The notes: a model not told the origin generated them from the letters alone. Shown: positions 7,026 to 15,710, counted from the first letter of the stretch. The stretch: 23,704 nt of DNA from Pseudomonadota bacterium (GCA_003242685.1 QGVD01000065.1:1-23704); one strand, 5' to 3'. Numbers and translations are program-made.

Positions 7026-9995
7026 TCAGAAGCTCACGCGCAGCCCGAGCCTGTACGTCCGGCCGATCTGATCGAAGTACGTCGGATTGGTCGGGTACTG
7101 AGTCTCCGGCGCGAGCGGTGGTTTCTCGTCGAACAGGTTGCTCACGGACGCGAAGAGCTGAGCCCCCTGCGTATTGGGCAGCGAAAAGTCGAAGCTCCCG
7201 TAGAGATTGACGTACGTGCGCCCGCTCACGCGGTTCTCGTTGATGCTGTTCGGCAGCGTCGGAGCGTATCCCGGATCGTCGGGCCCGATGCGCGTGGCAT
7301 CCATGATGCCCGAGTCGATGAAGCGTCCCTGCAGAGTGATCGACGCAGGACCGTGAACGTAGGTGACGAACGCGTTCACCAGCCACTCCGGCACCCCGGG
7401 CGAGGCGAGGCCGCCCGTCTGACCGGCACGGTCCACGGCGATCCCGAACGTCTCGGTGATCGACTCGTCGACGTACGTGCCGAGCACGCGGAACTGCAGC
7501 TCCGCCGGTGAGTTCTCGAGGATGCGCGAGAGCGGCAGACGGTAGTCCGCCTCGATGTCGGCGCCGCGCGTGCTGAGGCGATCGAGATTGAGCGACACGT
7601 TGCGCACCTCGAGCAGCGACTGATCCGGTCCGAACGTGATCAGGCCGCAGGCGCGCTCGTTGCCCGCGAAGCACCGGTCGATGATGAGCTGCGCGCCGCC
7701 CGGGCTCGCGATGTATCCGTCAACCTCGATGTCGTAGAAATCCACCGAGAGCCGCAGTCCCTCGCTCCAGCCCCACGACGGCTGGAACACGATGCCGAGC
7801 GTGGTGGTGTCCGCCTTCTCCGCTTCGAGATCGGGGCTGCCGCCCGACACGAGGCGCGGAAACTGAGTGGCGCCGGTGAAGCGGTTGAGCACGGGCGCGA
7901 AGCTGCTGGCGCTCGCGAGGTACAGATCCGCGAAGTTGGGCGCGCGGATGTCGCGCGAGCGGGTGGCGCGCACGCGCAGCCAGTCCGTGGGATCCCACAC
8001 GAGGCTCGCCTTCCACGTCGTCGCGTCGATGTCGTTGCTCGTCGCGGTGCGCAGATAGCTGCCGAAGCCTTCGAGATCGTACTGCGTGTGCCGGCCCGCG
8101 ACGTTGAGGCTGAGACTGCGCACGAGCGGGCGCTCACGGAGCAGCGGCAGCTCGGCCTCCACGTAACCCTCGACGACCTTCGCGGTGCCGTCGTAGTCGG
8201 CGCCGAAGTTCTGGAAGTAGGCGAAGAGATTCGAGAGCGGATCGTGCACCACCTCGATCTCGTCGCGACGGAACTCGAGGCCCGCGGCGACGGCGAGCGG
8301 ACCCGCCCACAGCTCGGCGGCGTCGCCGCGCACGTTCGCAGCGACGACGTGCTGACGAATGTCGATTTCTTCGACCAGCGTGCCGTAGACGTAATCGCGC
8401 GCTTCCTGCGACCAGTTGCGCACGCCGAACAGATTGAGCGGTCTGCAGCCCGCCGCGGCCGCGCGCAGCGCCGGGTCCGGGCTCAGCGTGGCCCGGCAGA
8501 CGATGTCACCGGTCTCCGGTGTGATCTCGGTCTCGTCGTCGATCACGGCGTCCACCGCACGCGCGAAGTTCGCCGGGTTCGTCGGGTCGTTGACGCTCTT
8601 GCCCGGATCGCCCTGGATGCGGTTGTTCTCCACGGTCTGCAGACGATCCGTGCGCGCGAACTGGTAGTACGCATCCCAGGACCAGCGCGTGCCGAGCGAG
8701 CCCTCGAGACCGGTGGTGATGCGATAGACATCCGCGGTGGACGTGCTGAAGCCGCGTCCGAGATCGTCGCCGAGCCGGCCCATCGTGAAGCTCGCGATGT
8801 CGGGGTTCGCATCGAGCACCTCGCGAATCGCCGCCGGGATGAACGGATTGTCGCGGCTGATGGTGATCGCCGTGTCGAAGAACGGCGTCTGGAGCACCGA
8901 GCCGCTCACGTAGCCGTACGAGGCTTCGAGAAAGCCCTGCAGGTCGTCGGAGAGCTCGAGATTCGCGTGTCCGAAGAGGGTATAGCGCTCGACCGGCACC
9001 ACGAGATTGGAATAGAGATAGGTCGGGACGACCTGTCCGCCGACCTGGGTCGTGCCGCTCACGAGCTGCCCCGGCGTGTAGGGCATCGGCGTGCCGTCGT
9101 CGGCGAACTGGATGCCGCCCGTGCCGAAGAGATTGCGGATCGCGGGGGGGTTGTTGCCCGCGACGACGCCGCCCGTCGTCATCCAGTAGCCCGCCTGCTC
9201 GTGGTCGCGGACGAAGTTCGGCAGGCCGTTGCCGACGCCGGGCGGCGTGTTGAACGCGTTGTTCGTGACCACGGCGCCCGGCGTGCACCAGTCGCGCTCG
9301 AAGCAGTTGCCGATACCCTGCTGCTTGTCGTACTCGCCGCCGAAGACGACGTGCCCGCGTCCGTTCAGGAAGCTCGTTCCGCCCGCGAGCGCCACGTGCC
9401 AGTTGTCGCCGTCACCTTCTTCGGAGACGCCGTAGTCGAATTGCGAGCGCAGTCCGGTCAGATCCTTGTCGAGGATGACGTTCACCACGCCCGCGACCGC
9501 GTCGGAACCGTACGCCGCCGACGCGCCGCCCGTGACGACTTCAGTGCGCTCGACGAGCAGACTCGGAATGAGGTTCAGATCGACCGTGCCCTCGCGTGTC
9601 GTGGGTGCGAAGCGCCGCCCGTCGACCAGGATCAGGTTGCGCGTCACGCCGAGCCCGCGCAGGTTCACGATCTGCGCGCCGACGTTGAAGCTGCCGAAGC
9701 CGTTCGTCGCAGGATTGTTGCTCGCCCGGAACGCGGGAAGCTGACTCACCCCCGCACCGACGTTCGTGATGCCGAGCTGCTCGAAGTAGTCCTGGCCGAT
9801 CACTGTCACCGGAGAAGGCGCATTGAATCCGGTGCGCCCGATGCGCGAGCCCGTGATGATGACTTCCTGTCCCGCGCCCGGTCCGGCCGTCGTGGCCCCC
9901 TCGCTCTGCGTCCCGGATGTCTGCTGCGCCCTTGCTGCGGCGGACAGCGCCAGCAGGAGCGAAATGGAGCCCGCAACGAGACTGTTCGATCGCAT
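7026..9995 (-). CDS. TonB-dependent outer-membrane receptor
   Basis: This gene encodes a 989-residue receptor for energised uptake across the outer membrane. The signal peptide is residues 1-23 (cleavage ARA|Q). A TonB-box-like EVIITGSRIG follows at about 45-55, then the plug domain (about 60-175) with NLRGLGVTRNLILVDGRRF and the hallmark VERTEVVTGGASAAYGSDAVAGVVNVI. The rest is a long beta-barrel ending in TYRLGLRVSF, with the C-terminal Phe needed for barrel insertion. The length and style resemble the broad receptor clade expanded in Sphingomonads, Xanthomonads and related bacteria. The ligand (siderophore, saccharide, aromatic or peptide) cannot be told. GGAAGGGAGG precedes the ATG at 9995. 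It is divergent from the FadL-type gene and convergent with the efflux operon. Confidence 0.94.
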   Translation of the reverse strand: MRSNSLVAGSISLLLALSAAARAQQTSGTQSEGATTAGPGAGQEVIITGSRIGRTGFNAPSPVTVIGQDYFEQLGITNVGAGVSQLPAFRASNNPATNGFGSFNVGAQIVNLRGLGVTRNLILVDGRRFAPTTREGTVDLNLIPSLLVERTEVVTGGASAAYGSDAVAGVVNVILDKDLTGLRSQFDYGVSEEGDGDNWHVALAGGTSFLNGRGHVVFGGEYDKQQGIGNCFERDWCTPGAVVTNNAFNTPPGVGNGLPNFVRDHEQAGYWMTTGGVVAGNNPPAIRNLFGTGGIQFADDGTPMPYTPGQLVSGTTQVGGQVVPTYLYSNLVVPVERYTLFGHANLELSDDLQGFLEASYGYVSGSVLQTPFFDTAITISRDNPFIPAAIREVLDANPDIASFTMGRLGDDLGRGFSTSTADVYRITTGLEGSLGTRWSWDAYYQFARTDRLQTVENNRIQGDPGKSVNDPTNPANFARAVDAVIDDETEITPETGDIVCRATLSPDPALRAAAAGCRPLNLFGVRNWSQEARDYVYGTLVEEIDIRQHVVAANVRGDAAELWAGPLAVAAGLEFRRDEIEVVHDPLSNLFAYFQNFGADYDGTAKVVEGYVEAELPLLRERPLVRSLSLNVAGRHTQYDLEGFGSYLRTATSNDIDATTWKASLVWDPTDWLRVRATRSRDIRAPNFADLYLASASSFAPVLNRFTGATQFPRLVSGGSPDLEAEKADTTTLGIVFQPSWGWSEGLRLSVDFYDIEVDGYIASPGGAQLIIDRCFAGNERACGLITFGPDQSLLEVRNVSLNLDRLSTRGADIEADYRLPLSRILENSPAELQFRVLGTYVDESITETFGIAVDRAGQTGGLASPGVPEWLVNAFVTYVHGPASITLQGRFIDSGIMDATRIGPDDPGYAPTLPNSINENRVSGRTYVNLYGSFDFSLPNTQGAQLFASVSNLFDEKPPLAPETQYPTNPTYFDQIGRTYRLGLRVSF

Positions 9996-10292
9996 GATGC
10001 CTCCCTTCCACCATCAGCTGTCGAAACGGCACGGAGACGCGGCGCGCGTCACGCGCTCGGAGCTGCGGCGTCTCGCCATGCACCGCATATCAGAAATACA
10101 CTAGGCAGGGTCGCCGCCGCATCCCGTCGCATATCCGCAACGACGGCGGTTGCGTGTCCGCGGGAAATGGAGCCGGTGGTCGTCGAGATCCGCACGGCTG
10201 CGACCGATGCGCACGAGGCACGGAACCGGAAGTGCGGCTCGGACATTCGTAGACACGGGCAGGGAGGGCCGACTTCACCTCCAGGAGGGAAC
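9996..10292. other. Divergent promoter region between TonB receptor and FadL-type gene
   Basis: This gap of about 300 bases has no supported gene. It should hold the promoters of both flanking genes. The only AT-rich patch is near 10087-10100. No consensus -35/-10 pair stands out for the FadL-type gene. A strong ribosome site (AGGAGGG) sits immediately before 10293. Confidence 0.5.
10088..10098 (-). promoter_or_regulatory. 11-bp element TATTTCTGATA upstream of the TonB receptor
   Basis: On the minus strand this reads TATTTCTGATA, identical to 621-631 before marR. It lies 93-103 bases before the receptor start, a distance similar to that in marR (77-87 bases). It could be part of a promoter or a site for a common regulator. 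Confidence 0.35.
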
Positions 10293-11609
10293 ATGTCCAG
10301 TCACACGCTTTCGGTGAACGCACGTCGCGGTGCGGGTGTGCTGCTCGCCGCGACGGCACTGTCGACCATGTCGACGGACGCCCGGGCCGCCGGTTTCGCG
10401 CTGCTCGAGCAGACGGGGAGCGGCGCCGGATACTCCTACGCCGGCAGCGCCGCATCGGCGGACGACGCCAGCGTCATGTACTTCAATCCCGCAGGCCTCG
10501 GGCTCATCACCGAACCGCAGGTTGCGGTTGCCCTGCACGGCATCGATCTTTCGACGAAGTTCGACGACCGCGGGTCGGTGCTTCCGCCGGCCGGTCTCGG
10601 TGCATTGCCCGGCGGCGCGACGCGCAGCGATGCCGGTGACGTGATTCCCCTGCCGAACGCCTACGTCGCGTGGCCCATCACGGAGCACCTCACGTTCGGA
10701 TTCGGGATCAACGCACCGTTCGGTCTCGTCACCGAGTACGACGATCCGTGGGTGGGCCGCTTTCAGGGGATCCGCAGCGAGCTCGTCACGATCAACGCGA
10801 ATCCCGCGATCGCGTACCGCATGAACGACTACGTCTCGTTCGGCTTCGGCGTGAACTACCAGTACGCGGATGCGGAGCTGACGAATGCCGTGCTGCTCGG
10901 TCCCGGTGTCGAGGGACGCGCGGAGCTCGACGTGGACGATTCGGACTGGGGCTGGAACGCCGGAGTGCTGTTCACGCTGCCGAGCAGGATGCGAATCGGC
11001 CTGAGCTATCGCTCGCGGGTCGACTACTCACTCTCCGGCGATACCACTGTGACGACGCTTGCGGGTGATCCCGTCGCGGCGGCGAGCGGTCCGACGACGG
11101 TCGAGATCACCTTCCCCGACAGCGCGCTGGTGAGCTTCGCGCAGCCGGTGGGCGAGAGGGTGGAGCTGCGCGCGGATGTCATGTGGACGAACTGGAGCGA
11201 AGTGAGCCGGATCGCCGCGCTCAATCCCGCCACGGGCCTGCCGCGCGACGTGCTCGAGTTCGGCTTCGAGGATGCGTGGCGGATCGCGTTCGGTATCGGC
11301 TATCGCGCGAGCGAGCGCTGGAGCTTCAGGGCCGGCACGGCCTGGGACGAAAGTCCGGTGACGGACCGGACGCGTACCGTGCGTCTTCCCGACGCGAACC
11401 GGTGGTGGCTCTCTCTCGGCGCGCGCTGGCAGCCGACGGAGCGCTTCACCGTGGATGCAGGCTACGTGCACCTCTTCGTCGACGATCCCGACATCCTGCA
11501 CGTGCGCGGGCAGCTCGGCGCGCCCGAGTCGTTCACGAGTGTCGTGCGCGGGACATACGACAGCGCCGTGGACATCCTGAGCGTGCAGTTGAGCTGGTCC
11601 TTCCGCTGA
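10293..11609 (+). CDS. FadL/OmpP1-family outer-membrane transport protein
   Basis: This gene encodes a 438-residue protein of normal FadL length. The signal peptide is 1-32 (cleavage ARA|A), and the mature start AGFALLEQTGSGAGYSYAG is the family's N-terminal hatch. It is followed by DDASVMYFNPAGL with the conserved NPA motif (residues 65-67). The remainder alternates amphipathic strands of a 14-stranded-type barrel and ends VDILSVQLSWSFR. FadL proteins take up hydrophobic molecules such as long-chain fatty acids or aromatic hydrocarbons by lateral diffusion. ATG 10293 has a near-perfect AGGAGGG site. The reading frame is open far upstream, but that part is the antisense of the TonB receptor and is not coding. 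The final residue is Arg rather than the usual Phe. Confidence 0.92.
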   Translation: MSSHTLSVNARRGAGVLLAATALSTMSTDARAAGFALLEQTGSGAGYSYAGSAASADDASVMYFNPAGLGLITEPQVAVALHGIDLSTKFDDRGSVLPPAGLGALPGGATRSDAGDVIPLPNAYVAWPITEHLTFGFGINAPFGLVTEYDDPWVGRFQGIRSELVTINANPAIAYRMNDYVSFGFGVNYQYADAELTNAVLLGPGVEGRAELDVDDSDWGWNAGVLFTLPSRMRIGLSYRSRVDYSLSGDTTVTTLAGDPVAAASGPTTVEITFPDSALVSFAQPVGERVELRADVMWTNWSEVSRIAALNPATGLPRDVLEFGFEDAWRIAFGIGYRASERWSFRAGTAWDESPVTDRTRTVRLPDANRWWLSLGARWQPTERFTVDAGYVHLFVDDPDILHVRGQLGAPESFTSVVRGTYDSAVDILSVQLSWSFR

Positions 11610-11636
11610 TCACGCGCCCGCGCGCGGATCACACGG

Positions 11637-11666
11637 GCGCAGGCCGGCATTGCCGCCGGCCCGCGC
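11637..11666. terminator. Strong hairpin between convergent FadL and SPW genes
   Basis: GGCCGGC (11642-11648) and GCCGGCC (11655-11661) enclose the loop ATTGCC. After one mismatch the stem is extended by GCGC/GCGC (11637-11640 and 11663-11666). The position, in the 114-base gap between convergent genes, suits a bidirectional terminator, but there is no T tract on either side. Confidence 0.45.
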
Positions 11667-11723
11667 CATCACGCGCGGGGGCGCGCGATCGATCCGGTTC
11701 CCGATGCAGCCCTGCGGATCTCT

Positions 11724-12086
11724 TCAGTGGGCGCCCCGCCGTTCGCGCCACTTCTCGCGCACGGCGGTGTCGGTGACGATCGCCCAGATTCCGAAGGCCG
11801 CGACCAGCACGCCCACGATCACGGCGTTCGACATCTGAGTCGTCTCACCGGCGAAGCCCAGTACCCAGGGCGACACGAGAAGGAGGATGCCCAGCGCGAT
11901 GTTGATCGCTTCCTCCCAGGCCTTCGGCATGTACACCGCGATGCCGGCAGAGATCAGCACGGCGGCGCCGAGAATCCAGGCGCTCCAGGCAGCCGCGCTG
12001 TCGGTGCTGGCGAACCCGAGTACCCAGGGTGAAACGACCATCCAGGCACCGAGCACCACGTTGACCCAGTCCTGCCATCGCTTCAT
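11724..12086 (-). CDS. SPW-repeat membrane protein
   Basis: This gene encodes a small integral-membrane protein of 120 residues with two copies of the SPW repeat: VVSPWVLGFAS (Ser19-Pro20-Trp21) and LVSPWVLGFAG (Ser72-Pro73-Trp74). Each sits in a pair of hydrophobic segments, giving about four transmembrane helices. A basic tail (REKWRERRG) follows. The SPW family (PF03779 type) has no established biochemical function. The ATG at 12086 is preferred because GGAGGTGA lies just upstream; a GTG at 12095 in the same frame falls inside that ribosome site. It is divergent from the glycosyltransferase gene. Confidence 0.88.
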   Translation of the reverse strand: MKRWQDWVNVVLGAWMVVSPWVLGFASTDSAAAWSAWILGAAVLISAGIAVYMPKAWEEAINIALGILLLVSPWVLGFAGETTQMSNAVIVGVLVAAFGIWAIVTDTAVREKWRERRGAH

Positions 12087-12395
12087 CGCTCTCACCTCCG
12101 AAAGAGAGTCGCGATTTTCTCGCGGCGGTCACGCGCAGGCGGTCGGGGAAAGAGCACCGCCGCACGACGACCGTGCCGCGGTCCAAGCGGGACAGCCCTC
12201 TAGGGCATGGGACGCGAAATTTCAAGAGGGCTCGATGCCCGTTGAGCTCGAGCCCGAGCCCGGGCGCGTAAGGCCTTGAAGAGCAGGCGCTTTGTTCCCA
12301 TTAGCGGAGCCCCCCGGCCGTCGCCCGCATCCCGGGTCGTCGCCGGCCGTTTCAGCACAGCCCTGGCATCGAATCGAGAACAAGGAGTCGTACCG
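12087..12395. other. Divergent intergenic region with nested inverted repeats
   Basis: This gap of about 310 bases lies between the SPW gene (minus) and the GT4 gene (plus). It contains no supported gene and must hold promoters for both. The GT4 frame is open from 12276, but the added N-terminus is not family-like. The most notable content is the set of overlapping inverted repeats at 12194-12255. Confidence 0.5.
12194..12255 (+). repeat. Overlapping, mutually exclusive inverted repeats (possible leader structure)
   Basis: AGCCCTCT (12194-12201) pairs perfectly with AGAGGGCT (12225-12232). GGGCAT (12203-12208) pairs with ATGCCC (12235-12240), interleaved with the first pair. GGGCTCGA (12228-12235) pairs perfectly with TCGAGCCC (12248-12255). 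The third pair shares bases with the first two, so the arms compete. The block lies 141-202 bases before the GT4 start and could be an attenuator-like leader or an operator. The pairings are seen; the function is inference. Confidence 0.4.
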
Positions 12396-13445
12396 ATGAG
12401 AATTGCCCAGATTGCCCCGCTCGCTGAAGCCGTGCCGCCCAAGCTATACGGAGGGACTGAGCGGATCGTGTCCTATCTCACCGAAGAGCTGATCCGCCAG
12501 GGTCACGAAGTCACCTTGTTCGCGAGCGGCGACTCCTGCACGAGCGCCGAGCTCGTCGCGTGCTGCCCCCGGGCGCTGCGCCTCGATCCGGCCGTCCGGG
12601 ACCAGGTCCCGTACACGCTCATGATGCTCGATCAGGTGAGGCGGCGCGCCGCGGAGTTCGACGTGCTGCATTTCCACATCGACATGCTGCACTTCCCGCT
12701 CTTCCGCGATCTGGCGGCGCATTCGGTCACGACGCTCCACGGCCGGCTCGACCTGCCGGATCTGCCGCCGTTCTACCAGGCGTTCCCCGAGTTCCCGCTG
12801 GTTTCGATCTCGAACAGCCAGCGCCGGCCGCTGCAGTCGGCGAACTGGATCGGAACCGTCTATCACGGCCTGCCGCTCGATCTGCTGCGCTTCAGCCCGC
12901 GCTCGATGGGGTATCTGGCCTTTCTCGGCCGCATCTCGCCGGAAAAGCGTCCCGACCGGGCGATCGAGATCGCCCGCCGGGCGGGTATCCCCCTGAGGAT
13001 CGCGGCGAAGGTCGACCCGGCCGACCAGAACTACTTCGAGCAGCAGATCCGCCCGCTGCTGAACGACCCGCTCGTCGAATACGTGGGCGAGATCGGCGAG
13101 GCGGAGAAGAGCGAGTTCCTGGGGAACGCGCGCGCGCTGCTCTTCCCGATCGACTGGCCGGAGCCCTTCGGACTGGTGGCGATCGAGGCCATGGCCTGCG
13201 GCACGCCGGTGATCGCGTTCTCGCACGGCTCCGTGCCCGAGGTGATCGACGACGGAGTGACGGGCTTCATCGTGGAGAGCATCGAGGGGGCAGTGGAAGC
13301 CATCGACCGGCTCGACCGACTCGACCGCGCAGCCATCCGCCGCCGCTTCGAGGAGCGTTTCTCGGTCGAGCGCATGGCGCAGGAGTATCTGGAGATCTAT
13401 CGCAGAGTGGCGCGAGTGCCGGCACCCCGATTCCGCGTGGCGTGA
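12396..13445 (+). CDS. Glycosyltransferase family 4 protein
   Basis: This gene encodes a 349-residue GT-B fold, retaining glycosyltransferase of the GT4 type. The N-terminal Rossmann domain opens MRIAQIAPLAEAVPPKLYGGTERIVSYLTEEL, with the GGTE loop and GHEVTLFASGDS. The C-terminal domain begins near residue 165 (GYLAFLGRISPEKRPDRAIEIAR) and carries the nucleotide-sugar EX7E motif EPFGLVAIE (Glu256 and Glu264), then GTPVIAFSHGSVPEVI. It is cytoplasmic; donor and acceptor are unknown. ATG 12396 is preceded by AAGGAG. The debranching-type gene follows 33 bases later, so the two probably act on the same saccharide. Confidence 0.92.
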   Translation: MRIAQIAPLAEAVPPKLYGGTERIVSYLTEELIRQGHEVTLFASGDSCTSAELVACCPRALRLDPAVRDQVPYTLMMLDQVRRRAAEFDVLHFHIDMLHFPLFRDLAAHSVTTLHGRLDLPDLPPFYQAFPEFPLVSISNSQRRPLQSANWIGTVYHGLPLDLLRFSPRSMGYLAFLGRISPEKRPDRAIEIARRAGIPLRIAAKVDPADQNYFEQQIRPLLNDPLVEYVGEIGEAEKSEFLGNARALLFPIDWPEPFGLVAIEAMACGTPVIAFSHGSVPEVIDDGVTGFIVESIEGAVEAIDRLDRLDRAAIRRRFEERFSVERMAQEYLEIYRRVARVPAPRFRVA

Positions 13446-13478
13446 TACCGTTCCGCTCCTGCGAGGACAGAACGCACC

Positions 13479-15674
13479 ATGTCGGAAACGTTGCCGAACC
13501 TGTCGGCGGCGTCGACGGGGGGCCCGGTCCCGGTCTTCTACATACCGGCGACCAGCTCGCTCCAGGAGCGCCGCCCACGGACGCTCAAGCACGGCGATAC
13601 CTTCGCCGTGTTCGATCACAACGGCGACATCATCGCGGGTCCGGGCAGCCCGGAAGGGCTGTTCCACGCGGACACGCGTTATCTGTCGCATCTGTCGCTC
13701 TGGCTCGGCGGAGAGCGGCCGCTGCTGCTGAGCTCGACGCTCCGGGCGGACAACGCGACGCTCACGTGCGATCTGACGAACCCTGACCTGTACGAGAACG
13801 GCCGTCTCGTGCTCGAGCACGGCACGATCCACGTACGGCGTACGAAGTTCCTCTGGCAGGGCGCATGCTTCGAGCGGCTCGGCGTGCGCAACTACTCCTG
13901 CGAGTCGTGCACGGTGCGCCTCGAGATGCATTTCGGCGCGGACTTCGCGGATCTCTTCGAGGTGCGCGGCACCCGGCGCCCGCGCCGCGGAACCGCGTAC
14001 CCGCCGGTCGTGCGCCGCGATCGCGTGGTGATCGGCTATGTGGGGCTCGACAACGAGCGGCGCACGACGTCGATCCGCTTCGATCCCGCGCCGAGCATGC
14101 TCGCGGCGGACCGCGCGGTGTTCGATCTGAGTCTTCCGCCGCGCGGCGCGTGCACGATCCACATCGAGACCCGCTTCTCGGAGCTCGACACCTCCGAGCC
14201 CGTACGCCGGCGCTTCAGGAGCGCGATCCGCGATGCGCGGCACGCGCTCAGGCGCTCCGCGCTGCGCATGGCATCGGTCGCCACCTCGAACGAGATCTTC
14301 AACGAGGTGATGCGGCGTACGGTGGCCGACGTCTGCATGCTGGTGACGGACACGGAAGAGGGACCGTTCCCGTACGCGGGCATTCCCTGGTTCAGCACCA
14401 CGTTCGGGCGCGACGCGATCATCACCGCGCTCGAGATGCTCTGGATGGACCCGCACGTCGCACGCGGCGTTCTGCGCTTCCTCGCGGCCAACCAGGCGAC
14501 GGAGGAGATTCCCGAGGCCGATGCCGAGCCCGGCAAGATCCTGCACGAGATGCGCAAGGGCGAGATGGCCATCCTGGGCGAAGTGCCGTTCCGGCGCTAC
14601 TACGGCAGCGTCGATGCGACGCCGCTCTTCGTCATGCTCGCCGGGGCGTATCTCGAGCGCACGGGCGATGTGGAGACGGTCCGCTCCATCTGGCCCAACG
14701 TCCGCGCGGCGCTCGGATGGATCGACCGCTACGGTGACCGCGACGGAGACGGCTTCGTCGAGTACGGCCGGCGTACCGATCAGGGACTCGCGAACCAGGG
14801 ATGGAAGGACTCGCACGACTCGGTCTTCCATGCCGACGGGAGCCTTGCGCGCGGACCGATCGCTCTCGTCGAGGTGCAGGCCTACGTCTACGCCGCGAAA
14901 CGGGCCGGTGCGGCGATCGCGCGCGCGCTCGGCGAGCACGGCTATGGCGTGAAGCTCGACCTCGAGGCCGAGACGCTGCGCGTGCAGTTCGAGCGCGCGT
15001 TCTGGGACGAGGAGCTCGGCACCTACGTGCTCGCGCTCGACGGCGACAAGCGGCCGTGCCGCGTTCCATCGTCGAACGCGGGGCATGCGCTGCTCACGGG
15101 TATCGCGGCGCCGGAGCGTGCGCAGCGGGTCGCACAGTGTCTGATGGGCACGACGTTCTACTGCGGCTGGGGCATCCGCACGATCGCGTCGAACGCCGCG
15201 CGCTTCAATCCGATGTCCTATCACAACGGCTCGGTGTGGCCGCACGACAATGCGCTCATCGCGCTCGGCTTCGCGCGCTATGGCTTCAAGCAGGAAGTCG
15301 TACGGATCCTCGACGGACTGTTCGCGGCCGCGACGTACATGGATCTGCGGCGGCTTCCGGAGCTCTTCTGCGGTTTCTCGCGCCGGCCCGGCCGCGGTCC
15401 GACGCTCTATCCCGTGGCGTGCACTCCGCAGGCGTGGGCCGCCGTCGCACCGGTGGCGCTGCTGCAGGCGTGTCTGGGGCTCGGCTTCGATCCGGCCGCG
15501 CGTGCGGTGCGCTTCGAGCAGCCCGTGCTGCCGGAGTGGCTCGATCACGTGACATTGCGCGGCATCGCCCTGTGCGGCAGCCGCATCGACGTGCAGCTTC
15601 GCAGGGCCGCAGGCGAGATCGCGCCTACCGTTCTCTCGCCTCGCGGCGAGCTGCGCGTCGTGAGCATCAGTTAG
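13479..15674 (+). CDS. Amylo-alpha-1,6-glucosidase / glycogen-debranching family protein
   Basis: This gene encodes a 731-residue protein. The N-terminal beta-rich domain (about 35-235) has the GDE_N-type signature LKHGDTFAVFDHNGDI and EGLFHADTRYLSHLSLWLGG. An (alpha/alpha)6 catalytic domain follows, with the signatures IPWFSTTFGRDAIITALEMLW (GRD at 310-312), NQGWKDSHDSVFHADG, CGWGIRTIAS and HNGSVWPHDNALIALG. These match bacterial amylo-alpha-1,6-glucosidases, which would hydrolyse alpha-1,6 branches of glucans or related oligosaccharides in the cytoplasm. ATG 13479 follows GAGGA. No glycogen synthase, branching enzyme or phosphorylase lies nearby, so the true substrate is open. The operon ends at the terminator at 15752. 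Confidence 0.93.
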   Translation: MSETLPNLSAASTGGPVPVFYIPATSSLQERRPRTLKHGDTFAVFDHNGDIIAGPGSPEGLFHADTRYLSHLSLWLGGERPLLLSSTLRADNATLTCDLTNPDLYENGRLVLEHGTIHVRRTKFLWQGACFERLGVRNYSCESCTVRLEMHFGADFADLFEVRGTRRPRRGTAYPPVVRRDRVVIGYVGLDNERRTTSIRFDPAPSMLAADRAVFDLSLPPRGACTIHIETRFSELDTSEPVRRRFRSAIRDARHALRRSALRMASVATSNEIFNEVMRRTVADVCMLVTDTEEGPFPYAGIPWFSTTFGRDAIITALEMLWMDPHVARGVLRFLAANQATEEIPEADAEPGKILHEMRKGEMAILGEVPFRRYYGSVDATPLFVMLAGAYLERTGDVETVRSIWPNVRAALGWIDRYGDRDGDGFVEYGRRTDQGLANQGWKDSHDSVFHADGSLARGPIALVEVQAYVYAAKRAGAAIARALGEHGYGVKLDLEAETLRVQFERAFWDEELGTYVLALDGDKRPCRVPSSNAGHALLTGIAAPERAQRVAQCLMGTTFYCGWGIRTIASNAARFNPMSYHNGSVWPHDNALIALGFARYGFKQEVVRILDGLFAAATYMDLRRLPELFCGFSRRPGRGPTLYPVACTPQAWAAVAPVALLQACLGLGFDPAARAVRFEQPVLPEWLDHVTLRGIALCGSRIDVQLRRAAGEIAPTVLSPRGELRVVSIS

Positions 15675-15688
15675 AACGCGGCATCAAT

Positions 15689-15710
15689 CGGTCAACCGGC
15701 GGATTGACCG
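15689..15710 (+). repeat. Inverted repeat CGGTCAA / TTGACCG downstream of the debranching gene
   Basis: CGGTCAA (15689-15695) and TTGACCG (15704-15710) form a perfect 7-bp stem with an 8-base loop, 15 bases after the stop codon. No T tract follows. It may be a 3' stabilising hairpin upstream of the real terminator, or a small dyad site. Confidence 0.4.

Noticed and set aside
8088..10292. Long upstream extension of the FadL frame across the TonB receptor antisense
   Set aside because: The frame is open by chance. The signal peptide and AGGAGGG site place the true start at 10293, and the extension is low-complexity antisense of the receptor.
12444..15548. Minus-strand open frame of 1034 codons opposite the GT4 and debranching genes
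   Set aside because: The product is Arg/His/Glu-rich with no recognisable domain. It spans two clearly real genes and their spacer on the other strand. Such long antisense frames arise from GC-rich third positions.
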